Part shown: positions 10,560-24,215 of the stretch, piece by piece
Position numbering within the stretch: the stretch's first letter is position 1
Layout: each line of letters starts with the position of its first letter
From: Tomocerus qinae
Lineage: Eukaryota > Arthropoda > Collembola > Entomobryomorpha > Tomoceridae
Assembly (NCBI GenBank): GCA_020055645.1
Contig: CM034550.1
Location: forward strand, 6,629,501 to 6,693,500
Direction of reading: 5' to 3'
DNA: 64,000 bases
Translations under genes and position numbers: made by a program
The notes under the pieces: generated by a model
What the model was told of the DNA's origin: nothing
The model's input: only the letters and a program-made list of their open reading frames with translations
Database searches by the model: none

Positions 10560-11070
10560 CACATTCGAATTCTCTTGGAGTATATACACATACCTAAACC
10601 GATAAATTACGTGATATTACTCTCAAGTACTAAACCACAGTAAGTAAAATATGATAGAAACCAACCTGCGAGATTATCTGTGCTACGAGTAGTAGTGAAT
10701 ATGAATGATAAATGATTTACCTTTCTTGGTTACTACCTAAGTAGACTTTAAATACACTTTCTTCCACTTAACTGCACCTGGTGCCCTATATTGTATGACA
10801 GTTTTCTATATGACCTACTTTTTATAGGTATGTGGAACGTTTTATTGAATTGGACGACTGAAAACAATTCTTACCCTTTTTTTTGGTATAATATTATAGC
10901 ACAGCTCTGTAATAAATCAAATGTACAGTGAAAAATTAAATTGACCCGAGCATATGGTCCAGTTAAAATTGCTATTTATCTTACAACAGTATATAAAGCA
11001 TTTCAAGACCTTATTGATAGCGCGGGGGTACTAAAGCCTTTCCACCACACGAAATCATAGTCGAATAGTG
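10560..11070. other. Intergenic, nothing recognised
   Basis: AT-rich, with no long frames and no repeat noticed before the satellite begins. Confidence 0.4.
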
Positions 11071-11084
11071 AATTCAATTCATGA

Positions 11085-11445
11085 AATCGGATGAAATGGG
11101 ATAAAATCAGATGAAATCGGATGAAATCAAATGAAATCGGATGAAATTGGATGAAATCAAATGAAATCGGATGAAATTGGATGAAATCAAATGAAATCGG
11201 ATGAAGTGAAATTAGAGCAATTGGACTGGGTGAAATCAGAGAAAATGGAATTGGATGAAATCAGAGAAAATTAGATCAGATGAAATGAAAAAGAAATCGG
11301 ATAGGCTGAAAATAAATGAAATATGATCGGATGAAATCAAATGAAATCGAATCGGGTGAAGTCAAATGAAATCGGATCGGATGAAATCAAATGAATTCGA
11401 ATAGGATGAAATCAAATGAAATCGGATCGGATGAAATCAGGTGGA
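11085..11445. repeat. GATGAAATC tandem repeat (irregular satellite)
   Basis: Alternating units of about 10 bp, GATGAAATCG and AATGAAATCG or GATGAAATCA. The array is regular at 11090-11205 and increasingly degenerate to about 11445, where GGATCGGATGAAATCAAAT-type combinations appear. Not coding. Confidence 0.9.
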
Positions 11446-11449
11446 ATTG

Positions 11450-12580
11450 TTTATTTTTGACATAATAATTGCCAACTCCGTTCCCAGGTATCGATTTTAA
11501 AATACAGCATTGAGTGATTTCACCTTATACTTCAATATAATATTCTGTAGATTTTATCATCTGTCTTATAGTAGATATCTCTCCTGCTCCTCTCTCAAAA
11601 TATGATACAAATAAAATACAGAATTAATATTGTTGGAGAAAACCAGCTCAATATTCACAATGTTACTAGTAAAATACAAATGTGGGATGCTATATTTCAT
11701 ACTACATGTACTGACGACACGAGTGCTAAGTAATATTACTCTAGATTAGTGATAAGCTTATTTACCTTTACGTTTATTAACTTTGCTATACTTCGAGAGG
11801 GTTTTGACAGGATGAATTTCCGTGAGACAGAATTAAAATCGTCTTTAATAAAGACTGACGTAGCAGTTGATTTAATTAGCAATTAATTTCAGTGATAATT
11901 CAATTCCATAGCTGCAAGATAACAAGGCCTCGAGGATATAGTAAGTGGGCTAATGTACATGGGAGGGATGAAGTGATATCCGTAATTACATAGCGATAGA
12001 GAAGTACATATATACTAGTCACCAATGTATATGTACTTTCTCCATAGAGTTATTAATTGAACTAGAAAGCCTCGGGCATTTCGGTTTTCGAATCTCCGTT
12101 CGTGTAGGATCTTCTAATTACTCTCAAATACATTTAAACACACCAAGATAGATCTACTGCTGCGAAATAAGGTGCAAAAGTAATAAGTGCCCATACATCA
12201 ATATTCTCATAACATAAGGCTTTTACTATCAGCATACTTATGCCTTGTAATAGATATATATCACATGTGCATAAAAATTAACTTCCGATTCTTTTCCACT
12301 AATATCTATTTTCCAATCGAACACTTGAAGGTCATGAAAATGATGACCGTTCTACAATAAGATATTTGGAAATAATTCAGCCCAATTTGGCTTAGTTGAG
12401 ATGAATTGGGTTGTTGATCTAAGTTGCCTAATTGGTCTAAATGTTAGTTAGTTAGCTAATGTTAGCCCACCAAGGGTTAACATTAGCGTATTGGGAAATT
12501 AAAAGTAAATATGTTGATATCTAAGCATTTTAAAATTTGGTAGTTGTAAAAACATCGTGTTCTTCAGGAAATTTTCTTCT
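11450..12580. other. Intergenic, nothing recognised
   Basis: AT-rich with no coding frame above background. It holds one copy of the recurrent CTTTCTCC word (12036). Confidence 0.4.
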
Positions 12581-12582
12581 GC

Positions 12583-12812
12583 CATCTACTACGCTTATTT
12601 TAATAGCATATTGATATTGATAGTAATTTAATAGCATTTTAATATTTTTAGATCTAATTTGATTGCCATCCAATGAGTCAATATTCATGTACTAATTATT
12701 TTTTATATATCATATGTAGATGGATAAAAATCCACGTCTCCGTATATATAAACATCAATAATCAATACCTCCACAAATATGTCCGCAATGTCCGCTAGGT
12801 AATCACTGAATC
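12583..12812 (+). repeat. Dispersed repeat, copy 1
   Basis: Matches the reverse complement of about 23945-24215. Shared blocks in order: CTACGCTTATTTTAATAGCAT, the words around TTTGATTGCCATCC, AATATTCATGTACTAATTAT, GTAGATGGATAAAAATCCAC, and at the right end TCCGCTAGGTA(A/G)TCA. Non-coding. Probably a degenerate interspersed element. Confidence 0.75.
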
Positions 12813-15800
12813 GAACTAAATTGGACCAAATTTGACAGAAGTAGACCGAATTGGACTGAATCAAAAAATATATTTTCCATTGCCCAAAAATTTTACCTAA
12901 ATTCGCTTTAGGATTATAAAAGCACCCTTCTTAAAACGGTCTTATGAAAGTTTATCTTCCGTTGTATAAAATTTTTACTGCATGCTTACCTTTCATTTCA
13001 AAATTGAGTCACTTATTCATACCAAGTAAATTAAAGCTGATTTAGTGTATTTTTAATACTGGGATTTTGTGTAATCAATAAACAAGGGATTCAAACGAAA
13101 ATTGTCTGCATGTAAATCAAGGAAGAGTCTGTCTCTTTATGATTATATAGTTGGTAGCTTGTAATAAAAAAGCTTTAATTTAAGAAGTAAATTACTTAAT
13201 TTATGTCGTGCAGTTGCAATAGCAAAGCAAAATGTTATATAAAATTAAACCGCAATGTCGGAAACTTTAGCCCGTATGTAAAGTATCGTATTTCGTATCC
13301 ACAGTCTAAAGTTAATGAAAATGGAATTTATTAAGTTTGTCCCGCAGAAAAAGCGCAACTTTCGATACCTAAATAGGTATGTTTATCTCCGTAAAAAGTG
13401 TTTACAGTGAAATTGGAATGTCTGGTCCCGAATGGACAAAATAATCAGTAGTAACTCTAAGAAAAAGGAATTTATCGAGTAAGCTTACAAAACGTAATAA
13501 CAATAACATGTAATGGACAAACTCGGTGAAAATATTTTAATGAATTGAATTCTATAGCTTATCTTAGTTATATTTATCTTAGAGCATTTTATCTCTGTAT
13601 AAAACTCTCGAAAGATTTTTATAAACGTAGTTTGTACTGTAGAATTTTTTATTCCCGGTTTTATCGAAAGGAATTGTAATTTCTTCTGTATCAATATTTG
13701 CACGTTCCATAAAAAGCGTATGTAATTTAAGGGATAGTAAAGGAAACCAAAAGAGTTGGTAGAGTCTAACGATGTATAATAAAATACACAAATAGGTACA
13801 TTTATTTGTACATGGGAGCCAAGAGAATGTAACAAGCCCTTAAATATTATTAAGGGACAATTCTAGTAGAGATTCCAATTTAGTCTTGTAGAGTATAATT
13901 GACAATTGTCTTTTACTTATGTTACTGCATATGACCTGAACCATCATAAATAGCAGCATGTACATAGAGTAGTATGAAGGATGTAATAGTTGCAGTATGC
14001 TCGCAACATTCCTCCAATAACGAGATGTAAATATTGCAGTAGAGAAAAAGGCACAAAAAATTCGAGTAAAAATTTGTATGCACAAAATAGAGACGGAGCA
14101 ATGAAAGAAAGTGAGTTGGAGAAAGCTCGCTTTCTCCACATTTTCTATAAAATACTTTAACTACGTACATACATTCGCTGCACCGGAGTGCAGTGCTGTA
14201 AACTTAAGAAAGTAAAATACATAGAGGAGCAAGACAATAAAGTCAAAGTCGAGTCAAGTCAAAATGATTTACTTTCTCCTTTCCTCTCCTCCATTTCCCA
14301 TGTTTCCTTTATGGCACTGAAGCTTACGTTTTCAAAGAGGAGATTGTATCACTTCGCATCACATCCACATCACTCTTATGAATCTTTCCATATCTAACCA
14401 CCCCAATACACACAGCACCATATTACATACAAGGACATTAGCAAAACCTACTTTGTAACACTTGGACAATACTCTTTCCCTATATCTCTTGTCCTCCTAT
14501 TGTAAATACTTCTTTTTATATCTGAGGTACCCAGCTGCTTTCTACAGAATTTAAGCACAAGTACTTAGCAGCAAAGCAATGTCAACTAGGAAGTAAATAC
14601 ATATTATTATGCAGAAACTCTACCAAAAAGCAAAATGCAGAAATATGGATAGCCAGACTAATATCTTCTATAACCATATGACAATCTATAACAGAATAGA
14701 TGAACCTGCAGTCTATAATAGAAATTTTCACAAAGTAGATCAAGTGAGCAAATTGACAATTAGTTCACTTTGTTCGTATAAGGAAGCCAAAAAGACATTT
14801 CCATGCTTTCACTCTCATTTTCTACCAACTCACTTTGCCATAATTAGCCTCTCTTTCCTCTCATTTCCTAATAGACTCAATGTCAGTATAGCACAGATGC
14901 TCTGAGTGCCCATTCTTCTTTGTGGATTTAGCCTATCCACTACATTGTTCAAACACAAGCGAGATTCCTGAATTTCGTACAATTGACAATGTCAAAGGTA
15001 GAGATGTAAGTGTCCACTAAATTGTAATTGTGAAAAACGTTTTTGTACACTAAAAGACAAATCCACTTTTTACACAATTTTGTCTTGGAATAATTACGTA
15101 CTCATTTTATGGATCCTTTTATAATAATTGCCCTTAAGTATGTCGTATAACTAGCACCATTAGTCCCAGTAGGGTTTAATTTTAGTCTTTATTAAATTTT
15201 TTTATACATCGTACTAAAGAAATCACAATTTCAAGGAATGTGGGCTGTAATTTTACATTTAAGTTTTATTGCGAAACTATCGAAAGTTTTTATTCGAGAT
15301 TTAATTTATACCTCTTTTATAACTGTTTAGGTAGTTTGTGTTCACTCAAGATGAAACTTGAAGGTGCGGTTAGTAAAAGTTTGAATCTTAAGATTAAATA
15401 AAGTATTTTAACATTATGTCTGGAAAGGAAAGGGAATAAGCCACAAACCGCAGCTGAATATCGTTAGTTTGTGTTTATTTCGGTGATTTATTATTGGCGA
15501 TAGAATACTTCTGACTCGGAGTGGGTAATCGCTTTCCTTGAAATACTAAACTTTGACTTAGAGCTGAATTTAATGGGTGTTCTCAGTTTTTATCTGCAGG
15601 CGACAAGAATTTGTTGTGATCTCCTTTGTTGGTAAACCCATTTGCTCTTAATGATTTGAAATTCCAGTTCCATGCTTCTGAGAAAATGGACAGATTCTTA
15701 TCATTAAGAAGATTATAACGAGTCTACAGATGTTTTCTGAAGCTATATACATTTCTTAATCTGAAATACGACATTAACAACCTCACGGGTGTGCTTGAAA

Positions 15801-17640
15801 GAGCTTGGAAGAATGGACACCTAACAAGAAATATTAAATGCATCTGTACCTTCCGTATATACACAATCTTCTATACATTAGCATAGTATGTAGGAAGTAG
15901 TAGGTGACATAAGTATTACGACGGCGACTTTCTTCAGAATATAAAGTACATCATTATTTTCGACATTCTCATTCCTGTTTTGTTGCAAATATTGACATTT
16001 GCCCATTAGAAGATAGAATTTCATAACGAGATTGTGAAATATTAATCCGACATCAAAGAAGCATTACTACTGCATAGTATTTACATAATTTGGTGCACGA
16101 TTTCAATAGAATTATTGGAGTATAGTAAAATTGCACAATTTATGGAGATCTAAATAAATATTTGTTCCACGCAGTTTCCAATTTCCGTTCGTGTTTACAT
16201 CGTATATGTACAAGAAGACAAAAATGCAGAAAGCTTTTATCTAATCCACATGGACATGAATTTGATAAGAATGAATTTTATCAACTCTTATCGTCAGTTG
16301 AACGTGAAGAAAATTGGTAAGTAGTTTCAACAAAGTTTTACATACCGTATCACTAACTGTCATCACATCATATCAGTTTTAATATATGTGATGACATACA
16401 CCATTTAGCCAATGTTGAATGTATTAAATGTATATAGCCATTTCAGCTATAGTCATCTCAGTCATCTGAATCTGTCATCCCTACAAAAGTTTAACTATTT
16501 ATTTTCTGAGAAACTGAAATGATGAATTTGCAATTTAGACTTGAAATTTATTACTAAAGTTTTCTTACACAAAACAATTTAGTTTATTTTATTCCATCAT
16601 TCAAGAAAAATGATGTCTAACAGTGTACAAGTTTAGATTAAACTCAGATGGTAAAAGTAAAGGTTAGAATTTGAAAACTAAATTAGCTGTACGTAATTAA
16701 TTGTAACTTTCATTTCGTGGTTAGTATGTCAAAACGTCAAAATAACGTCTGACAAGACGTAATTAATAACATCAATTATAATTAATATTCATGAAGAGCA
16801 CAGACCAATTTAAATATTTGTTACTACAACTTGTGAGCAAAAATCAGTTAGTCCAGTATTTCCACTTTCAGGTCAGACCAGTATGAACAAGAGTTATACA
16901 GTTAGGTGAACCTGGTGAAAGGATTATATTAAAACGTAGAATTGTTCTCATTAGGCAGGTTAAAAGTTGAATGCTTTGGTTTTAATTTTCTGATTAAGTT
17001 TTAGTCAACAATCAAAATGACTAGATGAAAAAATAGCAAGGGTAGGTGTGGAGAAAATTGCAATTACCAAGATGCGGTAGTGGGAAAAGTTTTCACTTGA
17101 TTCTCTCTTATACCTTCTCCAAAACTATTTATTAGGGAATGTAATTTAAAGAGGCAAGGTAGACATTTGATAACAAACGTAATGCAACGTAAGATTACAG
17201 AACTCATTTAACTTGTTAATCTTCGGAAGAAAAGTTTTGGTAGTTACCAACAGAGGAATTAAATCAGCAAACCTGTCAACGGGCATCACAGTCCTGGGAA
17301 TTTATCTTTAGACGGCCATTAATTCTACTATAGCATTAGTAAGAGTGGCTATAAGCAATGAAAATATAGTTTATCACTAATAAATTAGGTATATCAAGGA
17401 AGTTGACATTTGACATGACACTGACAGTGAAAATTCTTTTATTTAATTCATCAAATGCTTATTTCTCTTACTCTCGGGTGAGTTCCTTCCGTTTTCCCTT
17501 GTTTAAGTCAGAGGAGAAAGTTTCTCCATTATTTCAGCTTAGATGTCCTTTTGAGCAGCTGGGAAAAATACTAGAAAGTTAAAACTTGTTCCTACATCTT
17601 AGATGGTAAATACAAAGTAGTATTTAGAGTAGGTGCCTTG
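12813..17640. other. Intergenic, no gene supported
   Basis: A run of short overlapping frames on the minus strand at 13485-14170 has no recognisable product; the frames overlap in three phases and lack splice logic. A short perfect hairpin (GGAGAAAG-CTCG-CTTTCTCC) lies at 14118-14137. Nothing else is supported. Confidence 0.4.
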
Positions 17641-17645
17641 ACAGG

Positions 17646-17940
17646 GGAAATGAAATCACAGAACCTGAAAGAATGTAGGATATGATTCCCCCGTGTATGC
17701 CAGGCCAGCAGGAAAGTTATCCACACAAAGAAACTGGAAAACGTTACTATTTAGAATATCCTCAGTCAAATATAGGTATTGGAGTAAGCACATTAGACTA
17801 CAATGCCAATACACAACATGGAAATTCTTATAGGAACGGAAAAAGAAAACGAAAGTCACATTTTCTGATAAAAATCCAAAGACCGTAATTGAATTCTTAC
17901 GCTTCAAAAAGCAGATATAGTTTTCTTTCCGCATAGTTGA
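17646..17940 (+). repeat. Dispersed repeat pair, copy A
   Basis: Same-orientation relative of about 28000-28390. Shared stretches: GGAAATGAAATCACA, a block around ATATGA(A/T)TCCCC, then TCACATTTTCTGATAA, and GTAATTGAATT followed by TTACG and a TTT(C/G)CGC or TTGCAGCCCGC end. Copies are diverged with indels. The 137-codon minus-strand open frame that covers this copy is not conserved in an obvious way and is not called as a gene. Confidence 0.65.
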
Positions 17941-20900
17941 TAGTGTTCTTACTTTTTTACTTCTATCGAATAGTTTCCAATGCACCTGCCCTGCATGTGT
18001 TTTCTTCGATAGAATCTTGCTCTTCGGTCTTCCCCAGCTTTGAATAAGAAATAAGAAACTATCAGTCACTCATGTGAATTTAAATCTACAGTATTTCTTC
18101 CCGTTTCCTTCCTCTCTCCTTTTCTACTACACCAAACTATCCACATTACACTCCGTTATCGTTAGCTCGCCTGTTTGCATTTGAAAATGCAATCGAATTC
18201 ACAATTCAATTTAATCCAATGCATTCAATATTGAGAGGTGAAATATAATCTTTATTTCTCCTTACCTTTTGTTGACTTTCTCCTCAGACTTTCCTCCCCT
18301 TTTAACCAGGTCAAAGGATACACAATAAACGGTAATGAAAACATGTCCTTTACAAATGAAAATCTTTTATAATATGTGCACGTTAAATATTTTAGTTTAA
18401 AATGGCGTGGAGGAATTTAAAATTATCAAAGTTGTAATTCGAAGCGATTTTCCGCTTCCCATTGGAAATTTTTAAGATTTGATTAGGAATTATAAACAAT
18501 ACTTTCCCCAAAATTGAATAAGACAATATTCCAAGAAGAAAAGATCTATCAAGATTCAATAATAATAGAGGAAAAGCAATTTGGAAGTTCCTTTTTAAAG
18601 GGAAGTGTAAGAATATATTATTTCACCTTTCTACATTTTGACTTTGTAAGGTGGAGGAAGTCAAGTTATGTTCAAGTGCAGGTCTTCTTTTTCAGTTTGG
18701 TTTGGCTTTGGCTGGATGTGATCTGGTTTGTTTGGGTTGGGGTCTCTTGGCTTGGACTCCTTTGCTGTGCAAACCAAATTGGATTCCTTGCCTGTCTTGA
18801 GAATAGAATTCTTATCGTTAGCTTCTCAGACATCTTTATGTATTCGCCCCAACGTGAAATGACGTTGAGAGCATATAAAATCGAATTGAACTGAAGATTT
18901 CGATAGGTTTGTTCGTGGTCGTCGTATTTCAATGAATCTTCCATAGTGACTCGAGTTAGGCTTTGATTTGACAAGAAAAGCCACCAAATTACATTTACAT
19001 AGCTAACTGAATCCTTATTATTTCTTTTTCCTTACATAACGTTTTCTGTCTTAAGAAAACCTCAAAATATTACCTTTTACTTTACTGATCCAACTAACTT
19101 CAATATTTCCTTCTATGGACGATTTTCCAGTTAGGTTCCAAACCGGGTGACATATATCCCCACTTATACAATATACGATAAAACACCTAAATACTTGTAC
19201 CATAATACAATTTTCTCTATTCAATTTCAAGGTCTTCTCTATTGTACCATTCGTTTTCAAATTGGGCTTTGTCCTGTTCTGACTACTAATACTATTTACT
19301 ACGAGCCAAATCTAACTTCCTTACTCAATAATATACATCTTTCCTAATTTCGATAATATTATAGTTCCACTGATGTGAAAACTGGCTTCTTTCTGACAAT
19401 CGCTCCTGTATACTCTGTCCATGGTGCCTTAAGACGTGACTGAGTAAATAAGGACTAATATCATAAGTAATAGTTGACTATATATATCTGATAAATTCCT
19501 TGGTGAATTTCTGTTGGAGTCAGAAATGTTTCTAAAATCATCTCATGTCATCGGACTGGGAATCATAAGAAGGGGGAAGAGTTTGTGGAAGACCAAAAGG
19601 AAGAAATGGAATGATATGAAATGAAGGAGCTTTGATTAATGATCCTTCCTCGATTCTCTACTTGAAATGAATGGATTTAATATTTGGAAAGGACCCGAGG
19701 CGGATAGCGGAAAAGATAGAGAAAGTATATATACTTTCTCCAATGTATAAGGTATACATTAACGTTAGATGCAGACATTTGCTTTCACTTGAAAATATTA
19801 AGCTTTGCTTTGGGCTGGTCTGTGAAACTCTGGAGAAATGTCGGTTGCCACTAACAGAGCCTGGGAGAGGAAACTTTTGAGTGCTAGTGACAATGAGGGT
19901 TCATTTCATGCTCATTCCATGCCATATTACTTGTGCACACTTTCTCTACGTACAAGTGTCTGACACAATGGAACCATTTATAGTCGACAATGTATCCATT
20001 TGTGTTTCTTTTTCCATCCTGCCTTACTCACATCATATAGATACGAATGTCCTTTTGTCTTTTCTCAAAGTAATTTTTCAGTCCAAGTCCCCATCTTTTT
20101 TTCATTACTGTTTTCCTCTTTTCCTACAGGATCAAAGACATTAGTATGTCTCTAGAACGATTCAAACTACAAATAGCTACAAGGGGAAGGAGTCATGCTG
20201 CATTTATCATTTCGGCCTGTGAAGCTTAATATTTCAAAACACAAGACTACTCACAGATTGGATTATGCAACCAGACTCATGCATTTTTCAGTCTACAAAC
20301 TCAGGTAAACAATTCAAAAACAGGAAACACGCAATTAGTAATTGCGAACTTATTCTGCATTAATAATTAAAACAGATGATCCATTACGTACATCTACTAC
20401 ATTTACTAACAATCACTCATTTCCTATGCATCTCCAAATCCCATTAATTATTTATATTACACTATCTAGACTTGTATTAACTTTAACTGCAGCTTATACA
20501 TGTAGAAACAGACACTTAATGCACAAACTCTTTTTATTTGAGTATATAGTGTACAAAATGAGAGTCCTTTGAATTCATTCTCAAAATGTAATAAAGATCG
20601 TCTTGACTCCAGGAATAGACTTTAGCTTGAGCTCATAGGCGGGGCCTTAATAAGTTCCAATGGCAATGGCATTGCAGGTTAGAGTAGAATTAAGTTATTC
20701 AAATCAAGCTATCAAATTGTATATAGTGTGTAAGAAGGGGAGAGTTGGCTGGGGAAAGTGTGTATTTACTATAGTTTACACTTTACGCACTTATCTCCGA
20801 CTTTCATTAGAATTCATTGTAGACTGTTAATAGCTTTAGCTCTGTTAGCTTAGCACTTTGGGATGTGAACATGAAATCCTCTCCTCAGACCATTTTCTCA

Positions 20901-23900
20901 AAGTTTGTTTCTCTTCAGCTACGTGCATTTCAAGTGGCGAGACAAGTTTTCCACTTTTACGGAAAATAGCTTTCTGCATTCTACTCCCCGTGCTTTGTAG
21001 TGTCTATATAAATAGCTACTGCACTCCTACTATATGATGACATAATATAGACCTAATAGGTCATGTGCGCATTTTACACTAACTCCTAATACCACTCTCT
21101 ATGTTTTATTAATCTATTGCTTCACTAAAGAAACATTCTATACGCACATAACTGAAACGCATCTATACACTTAAAAATAGATACAAATGTCAACCATAGG
21201 TTAGCATATTACGCAGACCGATTGATGTTACAGTTAAAATGAAGAATCTTTCATTTAAAAATAACTGGGCACTTTTTTCAATTGATTTACTTTTCAATTG
21301 TAAAAATGAACAAATTATAATGTAGGACTCAAACGATTCATTTTAAGGTAAAATTCTAAAGAATGATTCGGACAGATCCAGACTCATAATTTGGTGATGA
21401 CGTCAATTGTTTCAATTACTCCCAGATTCAACCATAATGTAATGAAAGTAATATCTATAAAAAAAATATCGTTTATTAAAACTGCCTTTTATATTAATGC
21501 GTGCTAAAATTATAATATATTGAAAATAATAGATTAGGTATATTTCTTTTAACTACATTTGGTTTGAAGTATACTGACCTGGGAAAGTACTACAGTGAAT
21601 CATCTTGTCTATTTTAATTTAAATATTAGAAGATACCAAATCTAATATTACGATTTATTATTACTAGCCATTGCTTCTGGTTCTGGGGCATAAACACCGA
21701 GACTGAAGGTTAATTTTTGGATAGGTTTCCCATAGTAGGAACAACAGCAGAAAAATCTAAGCAGATATTACACCAACTCATGCAATATGTTTCTGAGAAG
21801 TAGTCTTCGTTAAATTGAAATTACAAATGATAGCAATCTTGAGATTCAGCCTAGGCAGTCCCAGTATTGACAGAATCCATCAATTTATCTGTAACACGAA
21901 CAATATGTGATGTTAAGATTAGAAATTGGCGACTCCCACCCACGTCTAATAATAGAAGAACCACTTAGGTTTAGAAATGGTTATAAGTTGACACATTACG
22001 GCGTACGTGCAAGAAGGGATGTATGTATTTTGGTACACAAGTACTTAAGAAGGGCACGATGCGTTGTAGAATACAGATAGGGAGAGAGGGGACGGAAGAA
22101 AGACGTTACAAATGCTTTCCTTCTGGTTTCCTTTCTACCTCCTCCTCGTCTTGATAGACGACAATAGTAATTTCTCGTTTAGTTTCTGATGCCACTTCAA
22201 TGTCTTCAGGTTCTTGAGCTCTGTTTGTCATTATTGCATTGCATTCGATTGCATTGCGGTGAACTTGTTTTCCTTTACGCCTCCCTCTGCACTAATATCC
22301 ACTACACAACTACTCTCAACAGCTCCGACTTGTAGTTTTACTACAGTTGACTTCGCCCGGCAATATTTACAGTCAATTTTCTACTAAAGGCGTCTTCCCT
22401 TGCCTCACTTCTCCTAAATTATATCTACCACTCTCTCATCATATACTCCACAAGATGTGACTCCAGACTTGGAACAGACGGCTCGCACAAACCGACACAG
22501 TCGTAGTTAATCTGCTGCTAAGCTTACTAGGCTTACTACAAAAAAGACTTTTCCTCCCAAATGACTTGGAGAAATTCGAGGCTAGATATCAAACGCTATT
22601 TTAGATACAGAAAAATACTTAATTATTGTCGTACATGAATACCTGAGTAGAAAATCGTACATTTGTCTATACTTTTACTTTCTACGGATATTAACTGCAA
22701 GTTTTTGCAATATTTGTTGTTTTTTGTATCGAATTTAGTATCAATGCCAATTTTCTGAACGCCAGTGCTCGAAGTGGATCTATTATTATATTTGGAGTAT
22801 AAACATACATTGGCAACTGCTAATACAATGACGTTCTATTGAAGTATTATCGAAAAATATTTGTATTTGACTGGGTTGAATGTTGAATTGTATGTTTAAG
22901 ATGAAAATAGCTGTTGGTTAGTTTTCATGCTAACAACAACGGAGAAAATACTCCTTGGGCCATTAAACAGTAGTAAGAAAACATCCGGTAATAAATCTAG
23001 TCTTTGTTTCACCTGAAGAATAATTTTACTGCCTTCCTCCGACTGGGAAACAGGAAGAAATGGCTTTTGCGGATTTGATTTTGAGAAAGGAAAGTGACTA
23101 GGCTAGACCAAGCAATGTGATGTATTTAAGCCGAGTTTCATTGTATACAACGTGTTACCAATTACCATTTACTTCAGGTTCAGATGTTGCTCGGTTATAA
23201 ATGTGTAATAGAAAACAGTATGCATGCAATAGGAAATGTTTTAATAATCCCATTCTTCTTCTTATTGTTAGTTCCTAGTAAGTAAGAGCAATAAAGTACC
23301 GCTCTTCCTCAATGTGCACAGGTCTGCCACATCCAACTGAAGTTTGCCATTTAGGTTAGTTGCTACTTACAATTTGGCTCCGTAATGTTTATTTCATGAG
23401 CCACGCCAGCTTTCAGGATCCGCCGTCTATGCACACTCCGACCGGGTTCCTCAGTCTATTTCCACTTTCTCCTTTATCTATTCTTTTGAAATTGCCGTTG
23501 TATTAATTGAATTAACTGGTTTCAATGACTTAGAACTGGAGACTATCTTATATGCAATTCTCTTGGTAAACGGGTAGTTAATAATGCCATTTATTGATTT
23601 ACCAATATCATTACATTGCAAAATGATTTTTTCAACTATTGCAAAACTTTACTAAGGTACAAAAGTAGCGAATCATTTCATTCCATAGACTGTGGAATTT
23701 TGTACTTGAGTAGCAAGATTTGGTAAGTACATGCATAAAATTGCGTACATTTGCATGAATATTGTTAGTTAATTATACTAATTAAAGTGGAGAAGGTCAC
23801 CACCAAGTACGATTATACAGAAAGATGCTCAATGTATGCTAGTAATGCTATCCATATTATTATAATTCGGTTAGTGTACATGATAATGTTATAATCCATT

Positions 23901-23940
23901 ATCGTGCCATTATTGGCCATTATTGTAGGATTTTGGAGTG
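17941..23940. other. Gene desert, no gene supported
   Basis: AT-rich intergenic DNA. A T/G-rich low-complexity patch at about 18680-18760 (TTTGG-type words) produces a spurious 126-codon frame. No spliced gene could be assembled on either strand. Confidence 0.4.
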
Positions 23941-23944
23941 CATG

Positions 23945-24215
23945 AATGACTACCTAGCGGATAGTCCATGGAGATGTATTAATTTCTCATATTTGGGAAA
24001 TGTGGATTTTTATCCATCTACATAAAATTATATTAAAATAATTAGTACATGAATATTGACCCTTTGGATGGCAATCAAATTAGATCAGAATCAAAAAATA
24101 TTAACATTTTGCTGCAAGTATTTCGTGTTCTTAGTATTTACTTTACCTGTTAGACGTATACATAAAATGTATAAAAAATAACAAAATGCTATTAAAATAA
24201 GCGTAGTAGTAGATT
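23945..24215 (-). repeat. Dispersed repeat, copy 2 (inverted relative to copy 1)
   Basis: Reverse complement of the element at 12583-12812, about 11 kb away. It carries the same ordered blocks, with an extra AT-rich insertion near 24105-24180 that copy 1 lacks. Confidence 0.75.

Noticed and set aside
13485..14170. Cluster of minus-strand frames (60-116 codons)
   Set aside because: Overlapping in different phases, no conserved motif, no splice logic.
17656..18069. 137-codon minus-strand frame
   Set aside because: Lies on a dispersed repeat; no recognisable domain. Probably chance or element-derived.
18514..18894. 126-codon plus-strand frame rich in Trp/Phe/Leu/Val
   Set aside because: Produced by a T/G-rich low-complexity patch, not a membrane protein signature.
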